21,614 bases of DNA from assembly GCA_023402505.1 (NCBI GenBank), contig JAEYGD010000352.1, forward strand, positions 1 through 21,614, read 5' to 3'. The position numbers and the translations under genes were made by a program. Below the pieces are notes generated by a model. That model had not been told where the DNA came from. It was given only the letters and a program-made list of their open reading frames with translations, and did no database searches. Source of the DNA: Actinomycetes bacterium. Its GTDB lineage: Bacteria; Actinomycetota; Actinomycetes; Mycobacteriales; Micromonosporaceae. Of this stretch, positions 6,841 through 14,665 are shown piece by piece. Positions within the stretch are counted from its first letter, which is position 1. The number at the start of each line of letters is the position of its first letter.

Positions 6841-6888
6841 GGTAGCCGGTCCTCCACGACCCGGCGTACCCCGATACCCGGCCCCCAC

Positions 6889-6894
6889 TAGGGT
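6889..6894 (+). promoter_or_regulatory. TAGGGT -10 box for leaderless membrane-protein gene
   Basis: TAGGGT ends 7 nt before GTG 6902, and no Shine-Dalgarno sequence lies between. This fits a leaderless transcript beginning at the start codon. No -35 consensus is visible. Confidence 0.5.
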
Positions 6895-6901
6895 CGGAAC
6901 C

Positions 6902-8734
6902 GTGAGCAGCGCAGCCCCCACGGCCTCCGACGCCGCCGCCGGGGCTGTCCGCACCGCCCACCGGCTCTCGCTCCGGCACTGGCCCGCACTGCTGGCCCGC
7001 CGCCGCGCCGACATCACCGTCCTGCTGTCGTTCCTGGCGCTGGCCGGATGGCTCACCCAAGGGCTGTGGCCGGCTCCGGAGACGCGGGTCCTGTCGCTCA
7101 ACCCCGAGGACCAGGCCCTGTACGAATGGTTCCTGGCCGTCGACGCGCGCGCCCTGCTCGGTGACTTCGGGCTGCTCACCGACCGGCTGAACGCGCCGGA
7201 CGGGGTGAACCTGATGACCAACACCACGGTCATCGCCCTCGGGGTGCTGCTCTCCCCGGTCACCCTCATGTTCGGCGCACCGGTCACCTTCGCCCTGCTG
7301 GCCGGGCTGAACCTGGCCGGCACGGCGTTCGCCTGGTACCTGCTCTACACGCGTACGCTGCACGCCCGCCGGGCCGCCGCCGTGGCGGGCGCCGGGCTCT
7401 GCGGGTTCGGCCCGGGCATGGTGTCGCAGACCAACAGCCACCTGCACATGACCGCACAGTGGCTGGTCCCGGTGATCGTCTGGCTGGTCGTCCGCCTGCT
7501 GCGCTCCGCCGACCCGGCCGGGGACGCCCGCGCGGGGCGGCCCGCCGGCCCGGACCTGCGGCGGGTCGCCACCTCCGCGGTGGCCCTCGCGGCGGTGGTC
7601 AGCGTGCAGGTGTTCGTCGGCGAGGAGGTGCTGTTCCTCACCGCGGTCACCCTCCTGGTGATGGCGGCCACGTACGCCGTGGCGGACCGGGAACTGGCCC
7701 GGCGCGCCCTGCCGACCTTCGCCGGCGGCATGCTGCTGGCCACCGGCCTCGCCGTGCTCGTGCTGGGCTGGCCGCTGTGGTTCCAGTTCGCCGGGCCGCA
7801 GGGGGTGGCCGACGGCATGTTCAGCCCCCACTACTTCTCGGCCGACCTGCGCAGCTGGTGGGCGGTGTCGCCGCTGTCGCTCCTCGGCACCGACGACGCG
7901 GCCCGGTTGACGACCGGGCCGGCCGAGTACAACGCGTTCCTCGGCTGGCCGCTGCTGCTGGTCACCGCCGCGTGCGCGCTCTGGCTGGGCCGGCGACCGC
8001 TGGTCGTCGCCTGTGTCGTCGGCATCCTGGTGAGCGGGGCGCTGTCGCTCGGCCCCCGGGTGGTCGTCAACGGCGACCGCAGCGACCTGCCCGGGCCGTA
8101 CGCCCTGCTCGCCGGCCTGCCGGTGGTCGACGGCGCGCTGCCGATGCGCTTCGCGCTCGCCGCGCTCCCCCTGATCGCCACCGTCCTGGTGCTGGCGCTC
8201 GACCGCGCGCTGCGCGGCGCCGGCCGGGCCCGGCGGTGGGTGCCGGCCGCGGTCGGGGTGGCCCTGCTGCCCCTGTTCCCCCTGCCGTTGCCGACCGCGG
8301 CGCGACCGCTGGTGCCGGAGTTCGTCACCGCCGGCCACTGGCGCCAGTGCGTGGAACCCGGCGGGGTGCTGGTGCCGGTGCCGCTGGCCACGCCGCCGGA
8401 GCCGTGGCCCATGCGGTGGGCGACCGCCGCCGACGCCGCGTTCGGCATGCCGGAAGGGTTCTTCATCGGCCCGTACGGGCGGAACGGGACCGCCGCCATG
8501 GGGACCAGCCGGCGGCCCACCGCCAAGCTGCTGGACGAGGTGTGGAAGCGGGGGCTGCAGCCGGCCGTCGGGGAGGAGCAGCGCCGGCGGGCCGCCGAGG
8601 ACGTGGACTTCTGGGGCGCCTCGTGCGTGGTGCTGGCGGTCGACACCCACCACGCCGACAGCCTGCGCGGCACGCTGGAGCAGCTCTACGGGCCGTCCAC
8701 CCGGGTCGCCGACGCCTGGATCTGGCGGGTCTGA
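6902..8734 (+). CDS. polytopic membrane protein, GT-C glycosyltransferase-like
   Basis: The 610-aa product has a short cytoplasmic N-terminus (about 45 residues), roughly ten to twelve hydrophobic helices up to about residue 460, and a soluble C-terminal domain of about 150 residues (from PTAARPLVPEFV onward). The arrangement, with a large loop after the first helix carrying acidic residues (LNPEDQALYEWFLAVDARALLGD) and an NxxxxMTAQWLVP segment near 190, resembles actinobacterial membrane glycosyltransferase-like proteins that use polyprenyl-phosphate sugars. I see no motif that fixes donor or acceptor. It starts at GTG 6902 in a leaderless context and is convergent with the flavoprotein gene ending at 8798, with a shared hairpin between. 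Existence as a gene is sure, the activity is tentative. Confidence 0.8.
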   Translation: MSSAAPTASDAAAGAVRTAHRLSLRHWPALLARRRADITVLLSFLALAGWLTQGLWPAPETRVLSLNPEDQALYEWFLAVDARALLGDFGLLTDRLNAPDGVNLMTNTTVIALGVLLSPVTLMFGAPVTFALLAGLNLAGTAFAWYLLYTRTLHARRAAAVAGAGLCGFGPGMVSQTNSHLHMTAQWLVPVIVWLVVRLLRSADPAGDARAGRPAGPDLRRVATSAVALAAVVSVQVFVGEEVLFLTAVTLLVMAATYAVADRELARRALPTFAGGMLLATGLAVLVLGWPLWFQFAGPQGVADGMFSPHYFSADLRSWWAVSPLSLLGTDDAARLTTGPAEYNAFLGWPLLLVTAACALWLGRRPLVVACVVGILVSGALSLGPRVVVNGDRSDLPGPYALLAGLPVVDGALPMRFALAALPLIATVLVLALDRALRGAGRARRWVPAAVGVALLPLFPLPLPTAARPLVPEFVTAGHWRQCVEPGGVLVPVPLATPPEPWPMRWATAADAAFGMPEGFFIGPYGRNGTAAMGTSRRPTAKLLDEVWKRGLQPAVGEEQRRRAAEDVDFWGASCVVLAVDTHHADSLRGTLEQLYGPSTRVADAWIWRV

Positions 8735-8749
8735 GCGGCGGAAAGGGAA

Positions 8750-8786
8750 AGGCCCCTCCGCCGCCCGAAGGAGCGCGGAAGGGCCT
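8750..8786. terminator. bidirectional hairpin terminator between convergent genes
   Basis: Arms at 8750-8761 (AGGCCCCTCCGC) and 8775-8786 (GCGGAAGGGCCT) pair over 12 bp with one mismatch and a 13-nt loop. It lies in the 63-nt gap between the stops of two convergent genes. There is no T tract, as is usual in high-GC actinobacteria. Confidence 0.7.
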
Positions 8787-8797
8787 GTCCCGGCGGC

Positions 8798-10129
8798 TCA
8801 GCGGAGGCCGGCGCCGACCGGCTGGGACGCCTCGGCGAACTCCTCACGCGGGTCGTGCAGCTGGCCCAGGGCGACCACCTCGCGCTTGAGGAAGAACGCC
8901 AGCGTCCAGTCGGCCACGACCCGGACCTTGCGGTTGAACGACGGGATCCGGCTCATGTGGTACGTCCGGTGCATGAACCAGGCCGGCCAGCCCTTCATCT
9001 TGACGCCGTACACCTGGGCGACGCCCTTGTGCAGGCCGAGGCTGGCGACGCTGCCGGCGTGCTTGTGCTTGTAGTTCACCGGCTCACGGCCCCGCACGAC
9101 GTTGACGATGTTGTCGGCCATCCGGGCCGCCTGGCGCACCGCGTGCTGGGCGCTCGGCGAGCAGAAGTTGCCCGGCTCCTTCGTCAGGTCCGGCACCGCC
9201 GCGCAGTCGCCGGCGCTCCACGCGCCCTCCACGACCCGGTCGCCGTCGACGACCTGGAGGGTGGGCAGGCAGGTGATCCGCCGCCGCTCGTCCCGGGGGA
9301 AGTCGGTGGCGTCCAGCATCGGCGACGGCTTCACGCCGGCCGTCCAGACGATCGTGTCGGCGCGGAAGCTGTCGCCGTCGGAGAGCTTCACCACCCCGTC
9401 GACGCAGGACTCCAGGCGGGTGTCCAGCCGGATGTCCATGCCTCGCTTGAGCAGCTGCTGCACCGCGTACGCGCCCATGTCGCGGTCGACCTCGGGCAGC
9501 ACCCGCTGGGTCGCCTCCACGAGCACCCAGCGCATGTCGTCCGCCTTCAGCTCCGGGTAGTACCGCAGCGCGTCGCGGGCCATGTCCTCCATCTCGGCGA
9601 GCGCCTCGATGCCGGCGTAGCCGCCGCCGACGAAGACGAACGTCAGGGCCTTGCGACGCACCTCCGGGTCCGGCGTGGCGGCGGCCACGTCGAGCCGGTC
9701 CAGCACGTGGTTGCGGAGGTAGATGGCCTCACCGATGGTCTTGAAGCCGATGCCGTGCTCGTGCAGGCCCGGGATCGGCAGCGTCCGGGAGACGGAACCG
9801 GGGGCGACCACCACGTGGTCGTACCGGATCTCGCGGGTCGGGCCGATGATCGGCTGCACCTCGGCCGTCTTCGTGGCATGGTCGATCCGGGTGACCGCGC
9901 CCACCACGACCTTGCACTTGCGCAACTCCCGCCGCAGCGGCACCACGGAGTGCCGGGGCGAGATGTTGCCGGCCGCCGCCTCCGGAAGGAACGGCTGGTA
10001 GGTCATGTGCGGCTGGGGGTCGACCACGACGACCTCGGCCTCACGCGAGCCGAGCTTCTTGGACAGGCGCAGCGCGGCGTACAGGCCGACGTGTCCGGCA
10101 CCCACGACAAGGATCCGCTTCGGATTCAC
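8798..10129 (-). CDS. NAD(P)/FAD-dependent oxidoreductase, type II NADH dehydrogenase-like
   Basis: The 443-aa flavoprotein has an N-terminal FAD motif GAGHVG (residues 10-15), a central NADH-binding FVGGGYAG, the VWTAGVKPSPML segment and the flavin-contacting SAGDCAAVPDL. The C-terminus (NRKVRVVADWTLAFFLKREVVALG) is amphipathic and would anchor the protein peripherally to the membrane. This is the pattern of NDH-2, which passes electrons from NADH to menaquinone without pumping protons. Related flavoproteins such as sulfide:quinone reductases lack this exact context; I see no conserved redox cysteine pair. It starts at GTG 10129 and stands alone, convergent with its downstream neighbour. An inverted repeat at 10181-10196 lies about 50 nt upstream of the start. 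Confidence 0.85.
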   Translation of the reverse strand: MNPKRILVVGAGHVGLYAALRLSKKLGSREAEVVVVDPQPHMTYQPFLPEAAAGNISPRHSVVPLRRELRKCKVVVGAVTRIDHATKTAEVQPIIGPTREIRYDHVVVAPGSVSRTLPIPGLHEHGIGFKTIGEAIYLRNHVLDRLDVAAATPDPEVRRKALTFVFVGGGYAGIEALAEMEDMARDALRYYPELKADDMRWVLVEATQRVLPEVDRDMGAYAVQQLLKRGMDIRLDTRLESCVDGVVKLSDGDSFRADTIVWTAGVKPSPMLDATDFPRDERRRITCLPTLQVVDGDRVVEGAWSAGDCAAVPDLTKEPGNFCSPSAQHAVRQAARMADNIVNVVRGREPVNYKHKHAGSVASLGLHKGVAQVYGVKMKGWPAWFMHRTYHMSRIPSFNRKVRVVADWTLAFFLKREVVALGQLHDPREEFAEASQPVGAGLR

Positions 10130-10180
10130 GTCATCTATCTTTCCCCGCCCGGCTGCGCTAATCCCGCTCGCGGCCCCCCG

Positions 10181-10196
10181 TTGTGACGGAGCACAA
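10181..10196. promoter_or_regulatory. inverted repeat upstream of the NDH-2-like gene
   Basis: TTGTG (10181-10185) and CACAA (10192-10196) are separated by 6 nt. The half-sites look like those of the redox repressor Rex, but the usual Rex site has a spacer 2 nt longer. The site is reported as an operator candidate of unknown cognate regulator. Confidence 0.3.
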
Positions 10197-10230
10197 CCCC
10201 TGTGACCTGCCTAACCCTGGTGCACACCGG

Positions 10231-10794
10231 TCACCGGCGACGCAGCAGCCACCCGAGCAACGCGGTCACCGCCACGGCGACGGCCAGGCCGGCCACCGTC
10301 GCCGCCTGGAACCCCCCGTCCCCGCCCGCCCCGGCCAACTCGACCAGGACGACGCCCAGCACCGCGACGGCGAGCAGCACCGCGACCGCCCGGAGCAGCC
10401 AGCGGACGATCAGGTCCGGGTCCACCACCGCGTCGTACGGCAGCACCGCCGCGAGCGCGCACAGGGTGTGGGTGAGGTAGACCGCCGCCGCCACGGCGAG
10501 CAGCCGCCAGAGCGCGACCGGCCGCCCGTACCCGTCGATGGCGAGCAGCCACCCGCCCACCGTCACCAGGACCGCGAAGGTCGGCCAGACCCGCCGGGGC
10601 GCCACCGCCGGCAGCAGCGCGACGAGCGGCGCGACCAGCGGGCGCTCGCGGACGACCTCCGAGGGGTACGCGAGGAGCAACCCGACCAGGGTGCTGAGGA
10701 AGACGGCGGCGCGGACCAGCAGCGGCGTCAGGCTGATTCGGGCCGCCGCGTACCGTACCGCCCGGACCCGCTCGACGACGGCGTTCACCGGCAC
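10231..10794 (-). CDS. polytopic membrane protein of the MoxR cluster
   Basis: This unrecognised 187-aa protein has about five to six hydrophobic helices (LLVRAAVFLSTLVGLLLAYP, WPTFAVLVTVGGWLLAI, LLAVAAAVYLTHTLCALAAV, RAVAVLLAVAVLGVVLV, and a final one ending in LLRRR). It has almost no soluble domain. It follows the DUF58 gene by 25 nt on the same strand, so it is probably the last gene of that operon. GTG 10794 gives the longest frame; GTG 10788 has a G-rich stretch at better spacing and may be the true start. A membrane partner of the MoxR/DUF58 machinery is a reasonable guess from position only. Confidence 0.7.
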   Translation of the reverse strand: MPVNAVVERVRAVRYAAARISLTPLLVRAAVFLSTLVGLLLAYPSEVVRERPLVAPLVALLPAVAPRRVWPTFAVLVTVGGWLLAIDGYGRPVALWRLLAVAAAVYLTHTLCALAAVLPYDAVVDPDLIVRWLLRAVAVLLAVAVLGVVLVELAGAGGDGGFQAATVAGLAVAVAVTALLGWLLRRR

Positions 10795-10819
10795 CCGCCC
10801 CCGGTCATGACCGCCCGGC

Positions 10820-12223
10820 TCACCTGGTCCCCGCTCTCGGCGCGGTCGCCAACCGCGCCACGTCCCGCAGCACCTCGTCCAGGCTGCCCGCGCCGGCCCA
10901 GCGCACCACCGCCACGCCGTGCTCCCGCAACTGCCGCATCATCGTGTCCCGGTCCAGCCGCCACAGCCGGTACGCCACCTCCGCCCAGCCCCGGTCCGCC
11001 GGCGGGGTCAGATCGGCGGGCAGCGTGTCGACCGCCACCACGAAACGCCCGGAGCGGGCCAGCCGGGCGAGCATCTGCGCCGAACGCTCGTCCAGCAGCG
11101 GCGTGAGCACCACCACCAGCGCGTCCGCGGAGAGCACCTGGGGACCGAAGACCTGGTCGTACGGCTCGTGCGGCGAGGGCTGGGCGTGGATGTCGAGCAG
11201 CCACTCCAGGACCGTCAGGTACTGGCGGCGGCCGGTGGCGGGCCGCAGCCGGCGGGCGCCCGGCCCGTACTCCAGCATCGACACCCGGTCACCCCGGTGC
11301 AGGTAGTGCTCGGCGATCGCCGCGGCGGCCCGGACCGTGGTGTCCAGCACCGAGGCGGCGCCGCCGACGCCACCCGAGCGGCCCGCCTCGGCGAGCACGT
11401 CCAACAGCACCACCACCTCCGCGTCCCGGTCGGAGAGGGTGGCCGCCACGTGCAGTTGCCGGGCCCGCAGCGAGACCCGCCAGTCGATGCGGCGCAGCCG
11501 GTCACCGGGGGCGAAGACGCGTACCCCGGCCAGCTCGCCGCCCTCGCCCGGCCGTCGCGAGTGGTGCGCCCCGACCAGGCCCGCCGCGCGCGGCATCGCC
11601 TCCACCGCGTCGAACGGCTCGGTGACCGGATAGACCCGCACGCGGGCCGGCTCGGTGACGACCGGGCGGGAGACCAGCAGACCGTCCGCGGCGCAGGCCC
11701 GGGCGCCGGCCGGGCCGAACGGGTGCCGTCCCCACCGCCCCGCCGTGCCCACCAACTCCAGGTCGACCGCGGCGCCGGCCGGTACGGCGGTGACGAAGGG
11801 ACGGTCGGCGACCGACCGGGCGCTCCCCGGCTCACCGGACGTCGCCGTCGTGCCGATCGTCGCCCGCCCGATCCGCAACCAGGGCGACACCCGGCTACGG
11901 ACCACGGCCACGTCGTAGCCGACCGGGCCGGGGTTGCCGACACTGACCTGCCCGGTCAGCTCGCCGCCCTCCACCAGGTGCCCCTCGTCCACGGTGATCC
12001 ACACCTGCGGCGGCGCGGCGGGCCGGCGGCGTAGGGCGTACGCGGTGCCGAGCGCGAACGGGGCGGCCAGCACGATCAGGTCGACCCGGCCCAGCACCAC
12101 ACCGGCGATCAGCAGCAGGCCGGTGAGCAGCACCGCCCGGCCGAGCGCCCGGGTCGGCGCCCAGCCGCCGGTCTGCTCCGGCTCCGGCGACCCGGCCGGG
12201 GGCGGCACGGTGGGCGGGCTCAT
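10820..12223 (-). CDS. DUF58 domain protein (MoxR partner)
   Basis: The 467-aa protein has a Pro-rich N-terminus, two hydrophobic helices at about residues 28-65, a beta-rich middle (about 70-200) and the DUF58 signature near residue 240 (VFAPGDRLRRIDWRVSLRARQLHV). A vWA-like Rossmann stretch follows (AEVVVLLDVLAEAG and later ADALVVVLTPLLDE). DUF58 proteins nearly always accompany MoxR AAA+ ATPases, and the vWA-like fold is thought to engage clients or metal. The start ATG overlaps the MoxR stop by 1 nt (TGATG), so the two are translationally coupled. The much longer open frame upstream is the MoxR gene read out of frame. The molecular target of these systems in actinobacteria is not known. 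Confidence 0.92.
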   Translation of the reverse strand: MSPPTVPPPAGSPEPEQTGGWAPTRALGRAVLLTGLLLIAGVVLGRVDLIVLAAPFALGTAYALRRRPAAPPQVWITVDEGHLVEGGELTGQVSVGNPGPVGYDVAVVRSRVSPWLRIGRATIGTTATSGEPGSARSVADRPFVTAVPAGAAVDLELVGTAGRWGRHPFGPAGARACAADGLLVSRPVVTEPARVRVYPVTEPFDAVEAMPRAAGLVGAHHSRRPGEGGELAGVRVFAPGDRLRRIDWRVSLRARQLHVAATLSDRDAEVVVLLDVLAEAGRSGGVGGAASVLDTTVRAAAAIAEHYLHRGDRVSMLEYGPGARRLRPATGRRQYLTVLEWLLDIHAQPSPHEPYDQVFGPQVLSADALVVVLTPLLDERSAQMLARLARSGRFVVAVDTLPADLTPPADRGWAEVAYRLWRLDRDTMMRQLREHGVAVVRWAGAGSLDEVLRDVARLATAPRAGTR

Positions 12224-13230
12224 CAGCGGGCGGGCCGGCCGGCGGCGTAGCTGGGCAGGGCACCGCTGGCCGGCGCCGGGGTCGCCTCCAGCACCTCGGC
12301 GACCACGAACGACGGGTCGACCCGGCGCAGCCACATCTCCGGCCGGAGCGTGATCCGGTGTGCCAGGGCGGGCACGGCCACGTCCTTGACGTCCTCCGGC
12401 ACCACGTAGTCCCGGCCCGCCATCACGGCCCGTACGCGGGCCAGCAGGAGCAGCGCCAGCGAACCCCGCGGGGAGGCCCCGACCAGCACCGACGCGTGCT
12501 CCCGGGTGGCCGCGGTCAACGCCACGATGTAGCGGCCGACCGAGTCCTCCACGACCACGTCCTCGAGCGCGGCCTGCATGGCGCGCAGGGTCGCGGCGTC
12601 GACGACCGGTTTGATCTCGGCCTCCTCCCGGCGGCGGGACATCCGCCGGCGCAGCACCTCCCACTCCTCGCCGTGGTCGGGGTAGCCGAACGAGACCCGC
12701 AGCAGGAAACGGTCCAGCTGGGCCTCCGGCAGCGGGTACGTGCCCTCGTACTCGACCGGGTTGGCGGTGGCGAGCACGTGGAACGGCTCGTCGAGCCGGT
12801 ACGTGACGCCCTCCACCGACACCTGCTTCTCCTGCATGGCCTCCAGCAGGGCCGACTGGGTCTTCGGCGGGGTGCGGTTGATCTCGTCGGCGAGGAGCAG
12901 GTTGGTGAAGACCGGCCCGGCACGGAACGCGAAGTCCCCGCTGCGCTGGTCGTAGAGGAACGAGCCGGTCACGTCGGCCGGCAGCAGGTCGGGGGTGAAC
13001 TGGAGCCGGCGGAAGTCCAGCCCGAGCGCCTGGGCGAAGGAGCGGGCGGTCAGCGTCTTGCCCAGCCCGGGCAGGTCCTCGAGGAGCACGTGCCCGCCGG
13101 CCAGGATCCCGGCGAGGACCAGTTCCAGCGACTCCCGCTTGCCGACCACGACCGTACCGACGGCGTCCAGCACCCCCCGGGCGAGGTGGCCGACCTCCGT
13201 CGCGGGCAGGCTCCGGTCCACGTCCTTCAT
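12223..13230 (-). CDS. MoxR-family AAA+ ATPase
   Basis: This 335-aa ATPase has Walker A DLPGLGKT (residues 52-59), Walker B LLLADEINR (D115, E116) followed by the MoxR hallmark TPPKTQSALLEAMQE, sensor 1 ATANPVEYEGTYPLPEAQLDRF and the C-terminal lid domain. MoxR proteins act as chaperones for metal-cofactor insertion or for assembly of envelope and enzyme complexes, with DUF58/vWA partners. I start it at ATG 13230, which overlaps the stop of the upstream gene by 1 nt and has GGAGAG 6 nt upstream; GTG 13233 is the alternative and adds one residue. It is the core of the five-gene cluster spanning 10231-14646. Confidence 0.95.
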   Translation of the reverse strand: MKDVDRSLPATEVGHLARGVLDAVGTVVVGKRESLELVLAGILAGGHVLLEDLPGLGKTLTARSFAQALGLDFRRLQFTPDLLPADVTGSFLYDQRSGDFAFRAGPVFTNLLLADEINRTPPKTQSALLEAMQEKQVSVEGVTYRLDEPFHVLATANPVEYEGTYPLPEAQLDRFLLRVSFGYPDHGEEWEVLRRRMSRRREEAEIKPVVDAATLRAMQAALEDVVVEDSVGRYIVALTAATREHASVLVGASPRGSLALLLLARVRAVMAGRDYVVPEDVKDVAVPALAHRITLRPEMWLRRVDPSFVVAEVLEATPAPASGALPSYAAGRPAR

Positions 13231-13829
13231 CACAGTCTCTCCAGTTCGGCGACGATCGCCGCGAGATCGCGCGGCGACGGGGGGCGGCGAGGCGGGTTCT
13301 CCAGGAACGTCGACAGCCGGTCACCCAGCAGCACGCGGGCCCGCGCGGGATCCGAGCCGCGGGTCACGCCGTGCCGCAGGCGCAGCCGCTCGTCGGCCAG
13401 TTCGCCGAGCCGGGGCAGGATCACCTTGTTGAAACGCTCGGGCCGGGTGGCCGACCAGTCCAGCGGCGTCTCCCAGCTGTTGATGGCGGCGCGGAGAGCG
13501 TCCGTGGCGGCCCAGTTCCAGGTGCCGTCGTCCGCGCCGAGGCGGATCGCGGCCGGGGCGCGGGTTGCGGGCGCGGCCTGCGGGGACGGGAACGACAGCG
13601 CGGTGACGACCCGGCGCACCGCGAACAACGCGACCACACCGGCGACCAGGACCAGCAGCGAGACCCGGAGACCGACCACGCGCAGGCCGGCGACGAGCAC
13701 GACCACCGCGGCGGCGACACCGGCCAGGGTACGCAGCGCCGACCTGAGCCAGCCGCCCCGGTCCGGCCCGTCGGGGCGGGGCCGTTCCTCCTCGAAGCTG
13801 AGGAGGTCGTCGATGCTGGTGCTGCTCAC
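13230..13829 (-). CDS. membrane protein of unknown function in MoxR cluster
   Basis: The 199-aa protein has a charged N-terminus (SIDDLLSFEEERPRPDGPDR), two adjacent hydrophobic helices (about residues 36-75: TLAGVAAAVVVLVAGL, SLLVLVAGVVALFAV) and a soluble helical C-terminal domain of about 110 residues with a conserved-looking NWAATDALRAAINSWETPLDW segment. I do not recognise the domain; it is not evidently the DUF4350 protein that sits in this place in many actinobacterial MoxR operons. Start GTG 13829 follows AGGAGG by 7 nt and is preferred to GTG 13856. Its stop overlaps the MoxR start. Confidence 0.8.
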   Translation of the reverse strand: MSSTSIDDLLSFEEERPRPDGPDRGGWLRSALRTLAGVAAAVVVLVAGLRVVGLRVSLLVLVAGVVALFAVRRVVTALSFPSPQAAPATRAPAAIRLGADDGTWNWAATDALRAAINSWETPLDWSATRPERFNKVILPRLGELADERLRLRHGVTRGSDPARARVLLGDRLSTFLENPPRRPPSPRDLAAIVAELERL

Positions 13830-13869
13830 CGCGTCCCCTCCTCGGGACGGGCGCACCGTCGCGACGCCG

Positions 13870-14646
13870 TCATGCCGGCACCTCGCCGCCGGTCAGGGTG
13901 GTGAGTTCGCCGCGCAGCCGGCGCAGCGCGGCCCGCGCCTGGTCGCGGGTGCGCTCGTCGACCGGGCGGGTGGCGTAGCGCGCCTCCCGGTAGACGTGCG
14001 CGAACTCCGCCAGCACGTCGGCGCTGGCGATCGCGGGGACCCCGGCCGCCGGGTCGCCGCGCAGCAGGCGGGTCACCAGGTCGGTGGGGGTGTCGCCGGC
14101 CAGCCGGTGCACACCGGCACCGTCGGCGGCCTCCTCCAGGCGCACCCAGCAGGCGATCACCGCCGTACGCGGGTCGGTGTCGGCGTCGTCGAGGTCCACC
14201 AGGCCGGCGTCGAGCGCGGCGGCGACCTCCCGGGCCGTGCCTTCGGCACTGCGCCGGACCCGCTGCGCGGGCAGCGCCCGCGTCGTCCGGCGCAGCGCAC
14301 CTCGCACGAGCGTCCACAGCAGGACGCCGACGACCGCGAGCACGGCCAGCCCGAGCAGCGTCCAGAGCCCGGTGAGAAGCCAGTCCGGTATGCGTACGCC
14401 GGTCACCTCACCGGCGTCGCGCGGTTCGACGGGGATCGACGGGATCGGTTCGGCCGTCGGGTACTCCGGGACGAGGGGCACGCTCTCGGCGGCGGGCGGG
14501 ACGCGGCTCGCGCCGATCGACGAGCGGGTGGCCGCGACCGTCGCGGCGACCAGCAGGAGGACGACCGCTCCGACGGGCCACCACCGGCGCAGCACGCCGA
14601 GGTCCTCCGGGAGGTACGGCGTGCGTCGGCGCGTCCCGTCCGTCAT
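13870..14646 (-). CDS. DUF4129 domain membrane protein (MoxR cluster)
   Basis: The 258-aa product has one hydrophobic helix near residues 22-40, an extracytoplasmic Pro/Glu-rich linker, a second helix around 88-115 (LLTGLWTLLGLAVLAVVGVLLWTLV), and a C-terminal helical DUF4129 domain (AVIACWVRLEEAADGAGV, TPTDLVTRLL, ADVLAEFAHVYREARYATRPV). DUF4129 resembles the C-terminal segment of some transglutaminase-like membrane proteins found with MoxR/DUF58 genes. It starts at ATG 14646, 19 nt after the uracil-DNA glycosylase stop, and is the first gene of the five-gene MoxR group; co-transcription from the glycosylase is possible. No enzymatic motif is seen. Confidence 0.85.
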   Translation of the reverse strand: MTDGTRRRTPYLPEDLGVLRRWWPVGAVVLLLVAATVAATRSSIGASRVPPAAESVPLVPEYPTAEPIPSIPVEPRDAGEVTGVRIPDWLLTGLWTLLGLAVLAVVGVLLWTLVRGALRRTTRALPAQRVRRSAEGTAREVAAALDAGLVDLDDADTDPRTAVIACWVRLEEAADGAGVHRLAGDTPTDLVTRLLRGDPAAGVPAIASADVLAEFAHVYREARYATRPVDERTRDQARAALRRLRGELTTLTGGEVPA

Positions 14647-14665
14647 CGCCACCGCCCCGCAGCCT

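Noticed and set aside
6464..8653. 729-codon minus-strand open frame opposite the membrane protein
   Set aside because: Rich in Gln, Arg, Gly and His, no domain, antisense to a polytopic protein with proper hydrophobic helices, and it runs through the tRNA gene.
12224..13324. N-terminal extension of the DUF58 frame
   Set aside because: It is the MoxR gene in another frame; the DUF58 protein starts at ATG 12223 with a TGATG overlap.
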